Part shown: piece after piece, positions 45,646 through 54,660 of the stretch | Layout of the letters: each line of letters begins with the position of its first letter | Position numbering within the stretch: position 1 is the first letter of the stretch | Source: Nostoc desertorum CM1-VF14 | GTDB lineage: Bacteria > Cyanobacteriota > Cyanobacteriia > Cyanobacteriales > Nostocaceae | Length of the DNA stretch: 64,000 nucleotides | Assembly: GCA_019359245.1 (NCBI GenBank) | Contig: JAHHHR010000016.1 | Coordinates: forward strand, 1-64,000 | Direction of reading: 5' to 3' | Position numbers and translations under genes: made by a program | The notes under the pieces: generated by a model | What the model was told of the DNA's origin: nothing | The model's input: only the letters and a program-made list of their open reading frames with translations | Database searches by the model: none

Positions 45646-45903
45646 TCACACATCTGGCATTGGGATGACACGCAGAAATTTCACAATTCCACCCCTGATT
45701 TCTATACCAATCAGGTAATTATCTAAGGTGAAGCGGTGAAAAATGCCCTCACCATCAAGCTGTCGCAGTTCTTTTAGATCACTCAGTTGCCACTTTTGGG
45801 CTAACTCAATAAAGACAAAATCATGCACCCGCTCGTAGGCAGCAGGTTCTAAATTTTTCAGGTCTAGCAAAAAAGACCTTGCATAGCGCATTTCCAGACT
45901 CAC
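45646..45903 (-). CDS. RelE/ParE-family toxin
   Basis: The 85-aa product (GTG start; an ATG lies four codons downstream) has the RelE/ParE fold pattern: RYARSFLLDLKNLEPAAYERV, ELRQLDGEGIFHRFTLDNYLIGIEI and VKFLRVIP. RelE-type toxins cut mRNA on the ribosome and ParE-type poison gyrase; residues do not settle which. It follows a small antitoxin-like gene by 62 bp on the same strand. Confidence 0.8.
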   Translation of the reverse strand: MSLEMRYARSFLLDLKNLEPAAYERVHDFVFIELAQKWQLSDLKELRQLDGEGIFHRFTLDNYLIGIEIRGGIVKFLRVIPMPDV

Positions 45904-45965
45904 TAGGCGTTACCTTAACCAAAACTTGCGGGGTCACTGGCACTAGAAAAGAAAGCGCTGCTGAA

Positions 45966-46163
45966 TTAGAAAAACATCAACAGTCGTATCGCTTCTTCAT
46001 GGGTTAAGATATCCCACGGTTGCTGCGATCGCTTAACTTGTTGTATCGCTTTGAGCATATAAAAGTCACAATGTAAAGCTTTCAGAACATCCCAAATATC
46101 TTGCAAATCTTCATCGGCTAACTGCTCGATTAAATGATGCATCCTCAGTCGCAGCAAATTCAT
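45966..46163 (-). CDS. Antitoxin-like small protein
   Basis: The 65-aa product (MNLLRLRMHHLIEQLADEDL, VLKALHCDFYMLKAIQQVKR, ILTHEEAIRLL) is helical and resembles the short antitoxin-type partners found before RelE/ParE genes in cyanobacteria. No classical DNA-binding domain is visible, so it may neutralise the toxin without repressing its promoter. Assignment rests mainly on position and size. Confidence 0.6.
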   Translation of the reverse strand: MNLLRLRMHHLIEQLADEDLQDIWDVLKALHCDFYMLKAIQQVKRSQQPWDILTHEEAIRLLMFF

Positions 46164-46270
46164 AGGTCAACTATTCCCTACCAGCAGACACCAACAATAA
46201 GTAGTATTCCCATAAAATTAGCTACGCTCAAGCTACGCTAAAATTTATTCGCCTGGTGAAGAGGGCAGAG

Positions 46271-46352
46271 GGGCAGGGAGCAGGGAGCAGGGGGACAAGG
46301 GAAATAACCCATGCCCCATGCCCAATGCCCCATGCCCCATGCCCAATGCCCA
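46271..46352. repeat. Purine array and CCCATGC heptamer array
   Basis: 46271-46294 contains GGGAGCA repeats and 46308-46349 is a regular array of CCCATGC/CCAATGC heptamers (six units). It ends 15 bp before the start of the permease gene. Confidence 0.8.
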
Positions 46353-46366
46353 AATAACTATTTAAT

Positions 46367-47500
46367 ATGGTTGACTATCTCATTTTCTTAGCAATTTCTA
46401 CAGCACTTTTTGCTCTATTCGCTCTAGGACTCAATTTACAGTGGGGCTTTACGGGATTAATTAACTTTGGTCATATTGCTTTCATGACTCTGGGAGCATA
46501 TACCAGCGTATTGTTAAGCTTAAAGGGTGTCCCCCTACTGATATCGGCAATAGCTGGGGCAATTGTCGCCGCCTTATTGGGTTTGGTAATTGGTTTTGCA
46601 ACTCTACGCTTACGGGAAGATTATCTAGGAATTGTCACCATTGGTACGGGCGAATTAATTCGTTTGATAGTAAATAATCAGGAATTACCTGTAGGTGACA
46701 CCTGGATTTCTGGGGCGTTTGGTGTGCAAAGTTACCCCATCCCCCTATCCACAGAGCCGAATTTGTTGGTCAGATTTGTGATGATTGGGCTTTTGACACT
46801 GTTAGCTGCTGTAACTTTCTTTTCCTTGTGGCGATGGATTCGTACCACCCAAATATCTCGAACTACTGATTTAGGCAAAAGGACAACTAGCAAACAAGAA
46901 TTTATATCCCGCTTGGGAGTGGGAATTGTGTTAGCAGCTTTGGCAGCAGCGATTTATATTTCTGGGGTGATCGGACTGTATAATTACAACCCAAAAGCTG
47001 GTTTAATGCTGGTGTTGCTGTTGGTTTTAGCATTTGTATACTGGCGCTTAGAAATTTTGGTGCGATCGCCTTGGGGTAGAATTCTCAAAGCCATCCGAGA
47101 AGATGAAGAAATTCCCAAGGCGCTGGGGAAAAATGTCTTTTGGTATAAATTACAATCTCTCATGTTAGGGGGTGCGATCGCAGGTATCGCTGGTGCTTTC
47201 TTCGCTTGGCAACTCAGTGCGATTTATCCTGATAATTTTCAACCGCAGATTACCTTTGACACTTGGATTATGGTGATTTTAGGCGGTTCTGGTAGTAATG
47301 TTGGCACAATCTTAGGTGCAGTAATTTTCTTTGCTTACGATGCGCTGACGCGGGAAGTCTTACCCAGAATCGTTACCCTTGATGAAGCGCGTTTGGGTGC
47401 ATTTCGGATCATGATAATCGGACTAATTCTGATGGTACTGATGATTTGGCGACCTCAAGGTATTCTAGGGAAAAAGGAGGAACTTACTCTTGGTAAATAA
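46367..47500 (+). CDS. Branched-chain/neutral amino acid ABC transporter permease (LivM type)
   Basis: The 377-aa product is a LivM-family permease with about nine transmembrane helices, the N-terminal GLNLQWGFTGLINFGHIAF motif and the coupling-helix EAA-like region (SPWGRILKAIREDEEIPKALG). It resembles the Nat (neutral amino acid) system of Anabaena. Only this permease and its ATPase are in the window; the LivH-type permease, second ATPase and binding protein must lie elsewhere. It overlaps the downstream ATPase gene by 11 bp. Confidence 0.9.
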   Translation: MVDYLIFLAISTALFALFALGLNLQWGFTGLINFGHIAFMTLGAYTSVLLSLKGVPLLISAIAGAIVAALLGLVIGFATLRLREDYLGIVTIGTGELIRLIVNNQELPVGDTWISGAFGVQSYPIPLSTEPNLLVRFVMIGLLTLLAAVTFFSLWRWIRTTQISRTTDLGKRTTSKQEFISRLGVGIVLAALAAAIYISGVIGLYNYNPKAGLMLVLLLVLAFVYWRLEILVRSPWGRILKAIREDEEIPKALGKNVFWYKLQSLMLGGAIAGIAGAFFAWQLSAIYPDNFQPQITFDTWIMVILGGSGSNVGTILGAVIFFAYDALTREVLPRIVTLDEARLGAFRIMIIGLILMVLMIWRPQGILGKKEELTLGK

Positions 47501-48272
47501 CCAGCCATCGCCACTTCCCCTTTTGGTAGCCACTGGACTTTCTAAAAGTTTTGGTGGTATCAAAGCAGTTAATGAGGCCAAAATCGAAGTTGCTAAAGGC
47601 AGCATTACGGGCTTGATTGGCCCCAATGGCGCTGGTAAAACTACTTTATTTAACTTACTCTCAAACTTCATCCGCCCAGATAAGGGACGAGTGATTTTTG
47701 ACGGTGAACCGATTCATAATTTGCAACCATATCAAATCGCCCAGCAAGGAGTAATCCGCACTTTTCAGGTTGCACGAACTCTCTCGCGGTTATCAGTGTT
47801 AGAAAATATGCTGCTGGCGGCGCAAAAACAAACGGGTGAGAACTTTTGGCAAGTGCAGTTGCAACCACACATCGTAGCTAAGGAAGAAAAGCAACTGCAA
47901 GAGCGAGCAATGTTTTTATTAGAATCAGTGGGCTTGGCAAAAAAAGCACACGATTATGCTGGTTGCTTGTCTGGTGGACAACGTAAGCTGCTGGAAATGG
48001 GACGGGCGTTAATGACTAATCCCAAGTTAATTTTGTTGGATGAACCAGCTGCTGGGGTGAATCCGAAACTGATTGATGATATTTGCGATCGCATTATCAC
48101 TTGGAACCGCCAAGACGGGATGACCTTTTTGATTATTGAACACAATATGGATGTGATTATGTCCTTGTGCGATCGTGTTTGGGTACTTGCCGAAGGACAG
48201 AATTTGGCTGACGGTTCACCCGCAGAAATTCAAACTAATCCCAAAGTTTTAGAAGCTTATTTGGGAAAATAG
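47490..48272 (+). CDS. Amino acid ABC transporter ATPase (LivG type)
   Basis: The 260-aa product is a LivG-type ATPase: Walker A GPNGAGKTT, Q-loop TFQVARTL, signature LSGGQRK, Walker B LILLDEPAAGVN and H-loop IIEHNMDV. It starts with TTG 47490, supported by a near-perfect AAGGAGGAA site 8 nt upstream, within the end of the permease gene. The tight overlap indicates translational coupling. The Walker B region is echoed in a short degenerate fragment about 1 kb downstream (49062-49110). Confidence 0.92.
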   Translation: MVNNQPSPLPLLVATGLSKSFGGIKAVNEAKIEVAKGSITGLIGPNGAGKTTLFNLLSNFIRPDKGRVIFDGEPIHNLQPYQIAQQGVIRTFQVARTLSRLSVLENMLLAAQKQTGENFWQVQLQPHIVAKEEKQLQERAMFLLESVGLAKKAHDYAGCLSGGQRKLLEMGRALMTNPKLILLDEPAAGVNPKLIDDICDRIITWNRQDGMTFLIIEHNMDVIMSLCDRVWVLAEGQNLADGSPAEIQTNPKVLEAYLGK

Positions 48273-48459
48273 AATGCAATTGGCTTTGTGTTCCAAAGCT
48301 CTCCCACGCAAAGAGAGAGGCTTTTATTCTTGCTCTGATTCGCTGGTAGAGAACGGTTATAAGGCTTAGGTTTGAGAGAAAGCCACACACGGTGTCAAAT
48401 CTTCGGAAATTTGGCTCTTGTTAAAATCGAGTTATATATCTCAGTGGAAAAAGCTTTTT

Positions 48460-49035
48460 ATGTCAATGATGACAGTCAGAGATTTAGAGCAAGTTCAAAC
48501 CGCTTTTACTGAAGCAGGTTTAGATTACCAGATGGAACTCGAAAATGGGAAAATTTCAATTATGGGGCCGTCAGATACCGTATCCAGCGAAATCAGTAGT
48601 CGTCTCATCGCTTTTCTCTTTGCTTGGATAAATCCTCGTCGCTGGGGAAGAGTATTTGATTCTGCTGGCGGTTTCATCATGCCAGATACAAACCTCAAAG
48701 CACCCGATGTTTCCTTTGTTCGTGCTTCCCGACTTCTCCAAAGTCCTCGTTACTTCGGAGAACTTGTCCCTGACTTGGTGGTAAAAATTAAATCTCAGAG
48801 CGATAAAATTAAACTTATAGCAGCCAAAATTCTGAAATTTATAGAACTAGGAGCAGTTGTCGGGATTTTGATTGATACTGATGAAGAGACAGTTACAATT
48901 TATCGCTCTACAGGCGAATCTACAATTTTACAAAATGGCGATATTTTAAGGATACCAGAACTTTTTCCTGGTTGGGAATTACCCGTTACTGAATTGTGGT
49001 CTCCTATCTTTACCGAGGAAGAAACACAAATTTAG
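48460..49035 (+). CDS. Uma2 (DUF820) family nuclease-like protein, altered active site
   Basis: From ATG 48460 the 191-aa product is a Uma2/DUF820 protein (YQMELENGKISIMGPSD, APDVSFVRASRL, PDLVVKIKSQSDK, GAVVGILIDTDEETVTIY). The first active-site Asp (APDV) is present, but the usual Glu of VVEI(K) is replaced by Lys (VVKIK), so the PD-(D/E)XK centre is probably inactive. An upstream TTG (48418) is less likely as start. Uma2 proteins are abundant in cyanobacteria, often near mobile DNA. Confidence 0.8.
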   Translation: MSMMTVRDLEQVQTAFTEAGLDYQMELENGKISIMGPSDTVSSEISSRLIAFLFAWINPRRWGRVFDSAGGFIMPDTNLKAPDVSFVRASRLLQSPRYFGELVPDLVVKIKSQSDKIKLIAAKILKFIELGAVVGILIDTDEETVTIYRSTGESTILQNGDILRIPELFPGWELPVTELWSPIFTEEETQI

Positions 49036-49061
49036 TGAAGGATTTTGGTAGCTACTCGCTA

Positions 49062-49110
49062 AACAATTTCAAGCTAATTTTGTTGGATAAACCAGTATCC
49101 GGCGTGAACC
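49062..49110 (+). pseudogene. Fragment of an ABC-transporter ATPase gene
   Basis: This stretch encodes KLILLDKPVSGVNRG and aligns at DNA level with the Walker B region of the LivG-type gene (about 48021-48068), sharing TAATTTTGTTGGAT and AACCAG. The flanks do not align and the catalytic Glu is changed to Lys. It is best read as a remnant of a duplicated or lost ABC ATPase. Confidence 0.55.
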
Positions 49111-49122
49111 GAGGTTTATTTT

Positions 49123-49713
49123 TTAATCTTCGTTATTTTCTGCAAAATTTACTTGCTCATAAAGGTCGCGCAATTCAATTTGAAAATCAACCGTTTGCAG
49201 TGATAAAGTTGCAGATTCGTGTTCAAGTTCAGTAAATAACCATTGACTTTGGGCAGTTTTTACATATTGCATCACATGGTACTGATATTGGTCAATTAAA
49301 ATATATTCTTTGAATTCTGGAATAGAGCGATAATAAAGAAACTTATCGCCTTGGTCATAATTTTTAGTCGATTTAGATAAAACTTCAGCAATTAACATCG
49401 GGTTCATAACCGTTGTTGTGCTGGTTCCTGTATAAATAGGTTGTCCGTCAATCACCATCACATCGGGATACGTATGCTGCCGATAACGGGGTATCCACAA
49501 ACGCACATCACCAATATAAACATCATAATTTTTACGCCTTAAAGCAATTTTTAAGGATGCAGCTAAATTCAAAGCAATTTTATTATGATTGGTAGTGCCA
49601 CCCGTCATCGGTACAATTTCTCCATCACGGTATTCGCTTTTGTATTCTGCCTTTTCTTCAATTTCTAAATACTCTTCAGGCGTGTAATATAATTTTTGTG
49701 TTTCTAATTGCAT
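49123..49713 (-). CDS. Uma2 (DUF820) family nuclease-like protein
   Basis: The 196-aa product has the intact Uma2 layout: YTPEEYLEIEEKAEYKSEYRDGEIV at the N-terminus, the Asp in YPDVMVIDG, and IAEVLSKSTKNYDQGDKF with the conserved Glu and Lys. It should retain PD-(D/E)XK chemistry, though activity of the family is poorly known. It is convergent with the neighbouring Uma2 gene, which is not a close copy. Confidence 0.88.
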   Translation of the reverse strand: MQLETQKLYYTPEEYLEIEEKAEYKSEYRDGEIVPMTGGTTNHNKIALNLAASLKIALRRKNYDVYIGDVRLWIPRYRQHTYPDVMVIDGQPIYTGTSTTTVMNPMLIAEVLSKSTKNYDQGDKFLYYRSIPEFKEYILIDQYQYHVMQYVKTAQSQWLFTELEHESATLSLQTVDFQIELRDLYEQVNFAENNED

Positions 49714-49869
49714 AAATATACGGCCTATGATTGTGCGGTTATTGCGCGGCTAAAATTTTTGATGATACAGCGCCTTTCAAGCTGGTGAGGTACATAAGCT
49801 AAGTCTCAAAGCCAGGCATAGAGACTGTTTTACTTCTGTTAGCGTCGCCGGGTATAGTCCATTCTGACC

Positions 49870-49897
49870 GGAGGCGGAGCGTCTCCGGCTCCGCTCC
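49870..49897. repeat. GC-rich dispersed hairpin
   Basis: GGAGGCGGAGC and GCTCCGCTCC pair around GTCTCCG. It lies in the 230-bp spacer between the Uma2 and HIT genes and is of the dispersed Nostoc hairpin type. Confidence 0.65.
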
Positions 49898-49942
49898 TGA
49901 ATTCTGCTATATTAATTTGTCATAGATCATATTTATCTACGT

Positions 49943-50407
49943 TTAAATCTGTAAAAGTATTTGTTTAAGTTTTTGGCTAATTTCTGCTGCCTCGGCATCA
50001 CTTACCCACTTGCCTAAACCTAGTTGATTGAGTAAATTTTTTATTCGTAGATAAATTAACAGTTTAAGATTTCCTATAGGCATAGTTGATGAACGAGGAA
50101 TAATGTGAAAGTGGATGTGCTTTACTTGTTCCCCCCACGAGCAAACATGAATTTTAGCGGGTTTAACTACTTGTGAAAGTGCTGAACAGGTGTTTTGGAT
50201 AATTCCCCCTAATGCACTTGCTTCTTCTGGTGTAAGTTGTGCTAAATGTTTACAATGACGTTTGAGTTTGATAATTAAATATCCTGGTAACAAAACAGGA
50301 TTCAAAGAATGTTCTACAACCCAGTAATTATCTTCATAAATAACCCCACCAGGTGCTTGTATTTTTCCAGCCAGTACACTGCAAGCAAGGCATCCATCCA
50401 CTAACAT
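49943..50407 (-). CDS. HIT family protein
   Basis: The 154-aa product has the histidine triad HIHFHIIPR (HxHxHxx) and the N-terminal CLACSVLAG pattern of HIT hydrolases, with an extended C-terminus. HIT proteins hydrolyse or transfer nucleotidyl groups (Ap4A, AMP-lysine and similar). The central His needed for catalysis is present. It lies 45 bp downstream of the ArsR-type gene on the same strand. Confidence 0.9.
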   Translation of the reverse strand: MLVDGCLACSVLAGKIQAPGGVIYEDNYWVVEHSLNPVLLPGYLIIKLKRHCKHLAQLTPEEASALGGIIQNTCSALSQVVKPAKIHVCSWGEQVKHIHFHIIPRSSTMPIGNLKLLIYLRIKNLLNQLGLGKWVSDAEAAEISQKLKQILLQI

Positions 50408-50452
50408 CCATCATCTCCTTGTCACTGAAATTTAATACATAACTTTCATAAT

Positions 50453-51013
50453 CTATGTTGTACGCCAATAAATCCCATTTTCTCGCTGCATTAACTGGCA
50501 AGCAATGAACTCCCGTCGCAGGGTGGCGCAGTCGGGATGGTAGCGTTTGAGAATATCATTTACCAGGCGTTCAGGGTAGTTGACTCCTATATCAAACTGG
50601 TTTGCTAACCACTTGAGAATTACTAGACGCTTTTTACGACTAGCGGGGATTTCCTTAAGGTATCCGCCCTCGAAATAGTTTTTCAACACTTTGCTTTCCC
50701 AAGCTTCAGTATCCACATCCTCTATCAAGGATGCTATCTTCTCAGGTGTAAAAATTTCCTTACTGATGCTTTGCAAAGCCTCGCTATCCAACTGGTACAG
50801 ACGGCTATTACCTTCAGGACGCATTGTCAGCAAATTTAGCTCTTTAAGTTTTGCTAAATGATGAGATACCGTTGGTTCCTTAAGTTGCAGTAATGCCGCC
50901 AATTCTTCGACGCTGCACTCCTGATTCGCCAGGATACCTACAATTTTCAATCGGCTATCATCCGCTAATGCCTTGAAAAAGCGGAGTAAGATGTTAAATT
51001 GCTCTGGTTGCAT
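50453..51013 (-). CDS. ArsR-family repressor with DUF2087 domain
   Basis: The 186-aa product has an N-terminal ArsR winged helix (FFKALADDSRLKIVGILA, LLQLKEPTVSHHLAKLKELNLL) and a C-terminal DUF2087 domain (EIPASRKKRLVILKWLANQF, RLVNDILKRYHPDCATLRREF). The classical ELCVC metal site of ArsR is not present (NQECSVEEL has one Cys). An extended palindrome directly before its start strongly suggests autoregulation. The effector is unknown. It could also control the HIT gene 45 bp downstream. Confidence 0.9.
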   Translation of the reverse strand: MQPEQFNILLRFFKALADDSRLKIVGILANQECSVEELAALLQLKEPTVSHHLAKLKELNLLTMRPEGNSRLYQLDSEALQSISKEIFTPEKIASLIEDVDTEAWESKVLKNYFEGGYLKEIPASRKKRLVILKWLANQFDIGVNYPERLVNDILKRYHPDCATLRREFIACQLMQRENGIYWRTT

Positions 51014-51018
51014 AACTA

Positions 51019-51050
51019 ACTTCTAATTAGACATCTATCTAATTAGAAGT
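51019..51050. promoter_or_regulatory. Operator for the ArsR-DUF2087 repressor
   Basis: ACTTCTAATTAGA (51019-51031) and TCTAATTAGAAGT (51038-51050) form a perfect 13-bp inverted repeat around CATCTA; each arm contains the self-complementary decamer TCTAATTAGA. A partial third site (ATCTAATT) follows at 51053-51060. It starts 5 bp upstream of the repressor start codon, overlapping its promoter/leader. Confidence 0.8.
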
Positions 51051-51070
51051 ATATCTAATTGAAAGCTCAG

Positions 51071-51099
51071 ATCCCCAACTTCTCACAGAAGCCGGGGAT
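51071..51099 (-). terminator. Hairpin downstream of hemA
   Basis: ATCCCC and GGGGAT, with inner ACTTCT/AGAAG pairing, form a hairpin 14 bp past the hemA stop. The hairpin type is dispersed in Nostoc; its T tract is better on the plus strand than on the hemA strand. Confidence 0.55.
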
Positions 51100-51112
51100 T
51101 TTGTTGTTAAAT

Positions 51113-52399
51113 TTAACTAAATTGTTCCTCTGCATCCAGGTTGAACAGCATTTGCAGAGTTTGCATACAGCGCCGTCTGGCTTCAACATCTTGCTGCGAT
51201 CGCAACTGTACCATCGGGTCATGTAAAATTTTATTGACAATTCCCCGTGTTAATGCCTCAATCACTTCTTGATGTTTTTCAGCGAATTCCGAACCCAATC
51301 TCGACAAAGCTTTTTCTAATTCTTGTTCACGGATGGTTTCAACTTTATTTCGCAGACAGCTAATAGTGGTAACAGTTTCTAAACTGCGCCACCAAATATC
51401 AAAAGCTTCCACTTCTTCCTCTAAAAGTCGCTCGGCTTCTTGTGCAATTTTCCGACGGCTTTCGTAGTTTTGCGCCACTACAGCCTTCAAATCATCCACA
51501 TTAAACGCCTGCACATTTTCTAATTCATTTACATCCGCATCAACATTACGCGGCACAGAAATATCAAATAACATCAAAGAGCGCTGAACTTCTAAAACCA
51601 TTTCCAACTTGGCACGGTCAAGTATTGGCTCCGTTGCCGAAGTACTTGTAAACACCAAATCACTATCGGCAATTACAGTCATCATTTCTGATAACGGATG
51701 AATCTGGATAGGTTGGCCAGGGAACTGCTTCGCCAATTCTTGGGCACGTTCACGAGAGCGATTTACAATACTAATTTCCACAGCACCTTTAGAAAGTAGG
51801 TGTTGCACTAATAGCCGCGACATTTTACCAGCGCCCAGAATTACCACTCGGCAAGCAGCTAAATTTGCGACTTTTATTTGTGCTAATTCTACAGCTGCCG
51901 AACTAATAGAGACAGCGCCAGTACCAATACTAGTTTCAGTGCGAACCCGCTTACCAGCTGTTAGCGCTTGTTTAAATAATCGATTCAAAATGGTTTTTAT
52001 ACCGTTATATTGCTGCCCCAGTTTGTGAGTAGTCTTCACCTGAGCCAGAATTTGACCTTCTCCGAGTACTAGACTATCTAAACCACCTGCTACCCGCATA
52101 ATATGCATCACCGCATCATCATGTAGCAGCATAAACAAGTGTTGTCTCAGAGAAAGCACGGGCAATTTACTATATTCCGCAAGAAACTGAGTTATTTCTC
52201 GAATACCTTGGTCTGCTTCACTGGTAACAATATAAATTTCTAGGCGGTTACAAGTGCTAAGAATTGCAACTTCGTCAATATGAGGATAGCTGACCAGTTG
52301 AGCGATCGCACTTTCAATTTGTGGTTCTGGAATGCTCAGTTTTTCCCGGACTTCTACTGGGGCTGTTTTATGGCTTAACCCCACCACTGCTATATTCAT
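51113..52399 (-). CDS. hemA: HemA, glutamyl-tRNA reductase
   Basis: The 428-aa product has the catalytic cysteine in STCNRLEIY (about residue 50), the N-terminal [15 protein letters not shown], the Rossmann motif [17 protein letters not shown] and the C-terminal dimerisation helix. It makes glutamate-1-semialdehyde, the committed step of tetrapyrrole synthesis for heme and chlorophyll. Start at ATG 52399 and length are normal. It is upstream of the ArsR gene on the same strand but separated by a hairpin. Confidence 0.96.
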   Translation of the reverse strand: MNIAVVGLSHKTAPVEVREKLSIPEPQIESAIAQLVSYPHIDEVAILSTCNRLEIYIVTSEADQGIREITQFLAEYSKLPVLSLRQHLFMLLHDDAVMHIMRVAGGLDSLVLGEGQILAQVKTTHKLGQQYNGIKTILNRLFKQALTAGKRVRTETSIGTGAVSISSAAVELAQIKVANLAACRVVILGAGKMSRLLVQHLLSKGAVEISIVNRSRERAQELAKQFPGQPIQIHPLSEMMTVIADSDLVFTSTSATEPILDRAKLEMVLEVQRSLMLFDISVPRNVDADVNELENVQAFNVDDLKAVVAQNYESRRKIAQEAERLLEEEVEAFDIWWRSLETVTTISCLRNKVETIREQELEKALSRLGSEFAEKHQEVIEALTRGIVNKILHDPMVQLRSQQDVEARRRCMQTLQMLFNLDAEEQFS

Positions 52400-52409
52400 T
52401 TGCTAAATC

Positions 52410-52538
52410 GTAGTTACTAGTTGGTAGTTGAAAATAGGGCATTGAGTGAGAATAGGGAATGGGGAATTTTTGTTTATTGGTTGGTAGTTATTCCAGCAAC
52501 AAACAACTATTAATCACTAACTACTAACTACTAACTAC
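52410..52538. repeat. Facing heptamer-type repeats between glpX and hemA
   Basis: GTAGTTACTAGTTGGTAGTT (52410-52429) is complementary at 18 of 20 positions to AACTACTAACTACTAACTAC (52519-52538). The right arm belongs to a perfect ACTAACT array (three copies from 52516). About 90 nt separate the arms. The arrangement would place a large hairpin in the hemA leader or promoter region. Confidence 0.75.
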
Positions 52539-52638
52539 ATGTAAGGGTAAAGCATTTTCGTAATTATTTCCCATTTTATAGAAAGATTTATTTCCAAATG
52601 CTTCGCCCCTACTTTTACCATTCCCCATTCCCTAAAAA

Positions 52639-53676
52639 TTAGTTCAGTTGGAGAGTCTTAGGTTCACCAAACATGTGAATTGTATCAACAAATCGAGCCG
52701 TTTTCGACTGGTTGGAAATTACCAAGCTTTGAGTTCTTGCTCCGCCGTTGAAGAAACGTACACCATTCATCAGATTACCACCGGTAATGCCACAAGCAGC
52801 GAACAGAACAGTTTTACCAGATGCCAATTCATGAGCATCATAGACCTTATCGGGGTCATTGATATTCATAGACTTTAAGCGATCAATGTTGGCTTCTCTG
52901 CTTTCTCCAATCAGACCTGTTTTGACTACTGCTGGATCGTAAATCAGTTGACCTTGGAAGTGTCCACCCAAAGCACGCATTGCTGCTGCTGAGATTACAC
53001 CTTCAGGAGCCGCACCGATACCCATCAGCGCGTGGATATTAGTTCCAGCAAAACCGCAGCTTATAGCTGCACCCACATCACCATCTGAAATTAGGGCGAC
53101 TCTGGCTCCAGCCTCACGGATTTCTTTAATTAAATCGTTGTGGCGTTCGCGCTTCATGACCACGATTACGAGTTCTTCAATAGAGCGCTCTAGACACTCA
53201 GAGAGAATCTTGAGGTTTTCTGTTGCTGACTTGTTGATGTCTACCTTGCCCTTAGCTGCGGGAGGTGCTGCTAACTTCTTCATGTAAAAGTCAGGAGCAG
53301 CAAATAATCCACCCTTTTCAGAAATTGCCAAGACAGCCATTGAACCAGGTTGTCCATAAGCTACCAAGTTTGTACCTTCACAGGGGTCAACGGCGATATC
53401 AATTTCAACTAGTTCATCAGGGTTACAGAGAGCTTCGGCATTTGGTTGAGTACAGATACCAACTTCTTCCCCGATGTATAACATAGGCGCATCATCGCGT
53501 TCGCCTTCTCCAATCACAATGCGACCACGCATATAGATTTTATTCATCCGCTCCCGCATAGCTTCCACAGCTACTTGGTCAGCGATGTTTTTTTCGCCTT
53601 TACCCATCCACTTTGCGGATGCGATCGCGGCTTGCTCTACTACTTCAATAATCTCTAACCCAAGTGTATTTTCCAC
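52639..53676 (-). CDS. glpX: Class II fructose-1,6-/sedoheptulose-1,7-bisphosphatase
   Basis: The 345-aa GlpX-type enzyme starts at GTG 53676 ([18 protein letters not shown], here MENTLGLE) and contains [16 protein letters not shown], the metal-binding DPCEGTNL and the SDGDVGAAI segment. In cyanobacteria this bifunctional F-I enzyme serves the Calvin-Benson cycle and gluconeogenesis. Length is typical. Monocistronic, upstream of hemA. Confidence 0.96.
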   Translation of the reverse strand: MENTLGLEIIEVVEQAAIASAKWMGKGEKNIADQVAVEAMRERMNKIYMRGRIVIGEGERDDAPMLYIGEEVGICTQPNAEALCNPDELVEIDIAVDPCEGTNLVAYGQPGSMAVLAISEKGGLFAAPDFYMKKLAAPPAAKGKVDINKSATENLKILSECLERSIEELVIVVMKRERHNDLIKEIREAGARVALISDGDVGAAISCGFAGTNIHALMGIGAAPEGVISAAAMRALGGHFQGQLIYDPAVVKTGLIGESREANIDRLKSMNINDPDKVYDAHELASGKTVLFAACGITGGNLMNGVRFFNGGARTQSLVISNQSKTARFVDTIHMFGEPKTLQLN

Positions 53677-54031
53677 AGAGTCTGCCCTCTCAACTGCTTG
53701 AATTTCTGCCGCTTTATCTGGCTATTTCAGTCTTCAAGTCTACCAAAGGGCGGATACACCTGGAAGAAAGTTAAGTTTTACTGCTAACTCGTTATAAAAG
53801 TGCCAGTTAATACATCCTCATTTTCACTCCTCGCTACTCCAGTATAAAGCGTATTTAAAAGTCACTAAGTTAAGAACTGGCATAAATACGTAGCAGTGTA
53901 TATCGAGAACATTGCTTTTCTTGAGTGTTGATCTTTAGGTATAAAATAATAAAGAAAAAAAACTAGTGAATTCACTAAAAGCTGAAAAACAAAGCGCAGA
54001 GTAAATAGCTTGTCAAATTAAGAGGTTAATC
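53677..54031. other. Divergent promoter region between glpX and DUF981 gene
   Basis: 355 bp with no ORF. Contains the promoters of both flanking genes; AAGAGG precedes the DUF981 start. No strong dyad recognised. Confidence 0.5.
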
Positions 54032-54604
54032 ATGTTTATCGACTACATCACACTCATGTTGATCAATATGGTAGCTGGGCTATTTCTACTGGCTGGCTAT
54101 GTGTATCGGGGTATAGATAGTTCTAATCAAAGACAGTGGATTCCCGGGTTTGGAATTACGGGTGCGATCGCACTTACAACTGGGTTACACATGAGTTTCA
54201 CCTGGCCCGTTACTGGTAGCTTTAACATTGCCTTTGGTGAGACAAGTATCCTATTTGGCATCTTGTTTATTGCGGCTGCGATCGCCCTGGCTCAAGGTTG
54301 GGATTTATTGACAATAGCAATTTACGGTTTCTTTGCTGGTGCAGTTGCGATCGTAGTGGGTATCCGCATCATCAACTTGAATTTGACACGCCAACCGCTT
54401 TTGTCTGGAATCGGCTTTATTTTAACTGGCTTAGGAGGTGTTTTTGCAGCGCCAACTCTCTATTGGAAAACTAACCGCACCTGGCGGCTAATTGGTGTAG
54501 CTGTGCTGATAGTCGCCGCTCTAATTTGGGCATTCACTGGATATTTAGCTTACTGGAATCATTTAGAAGGTTTTCAAAAATGGGTTCCAGCCCCAATGCG
54601 GTAA
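54032..54604 (+). CDS. DUF981 membrane protein
   Basis: The 190-aa product has about six hydrophobic helices and the DUF981 features (MLINMVAGLFLLAGYVYRG, GLHMSFTWPVTGSFNIAFGE, LTGLGGVFAAPTLYW). The family is a predicted integral membrane protein of unknown function found in cyanobacteria and actinobacteria. AGAGG is the ribosome-binding site. It is followed after 56 bp by grxC, possibly in one unit. Confidence 0.85.
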   Translation: MFIDYITLMLINMVAGLFLLAGYVYRGIDSSNQRQWIPGFGITGAIALTTGLHMSFTWPVTGSFNIAFGETSILFGILFIAAAIALAQGWDLLTIAIYGFFAGAVAIVVGIRIINLNLTRQPLLSGIGFILTGLGGVFAAPTLYWKTNRTWRLIGVAVLIVAALIWAFTGYLAYWNHLEGFQKWVPAPMR

Positions 54605-54660
54605 GCAATGCCAGCAATGATCTAGGCTAGAGACATAGTTAAAACCTTGCTTAATAAAAT

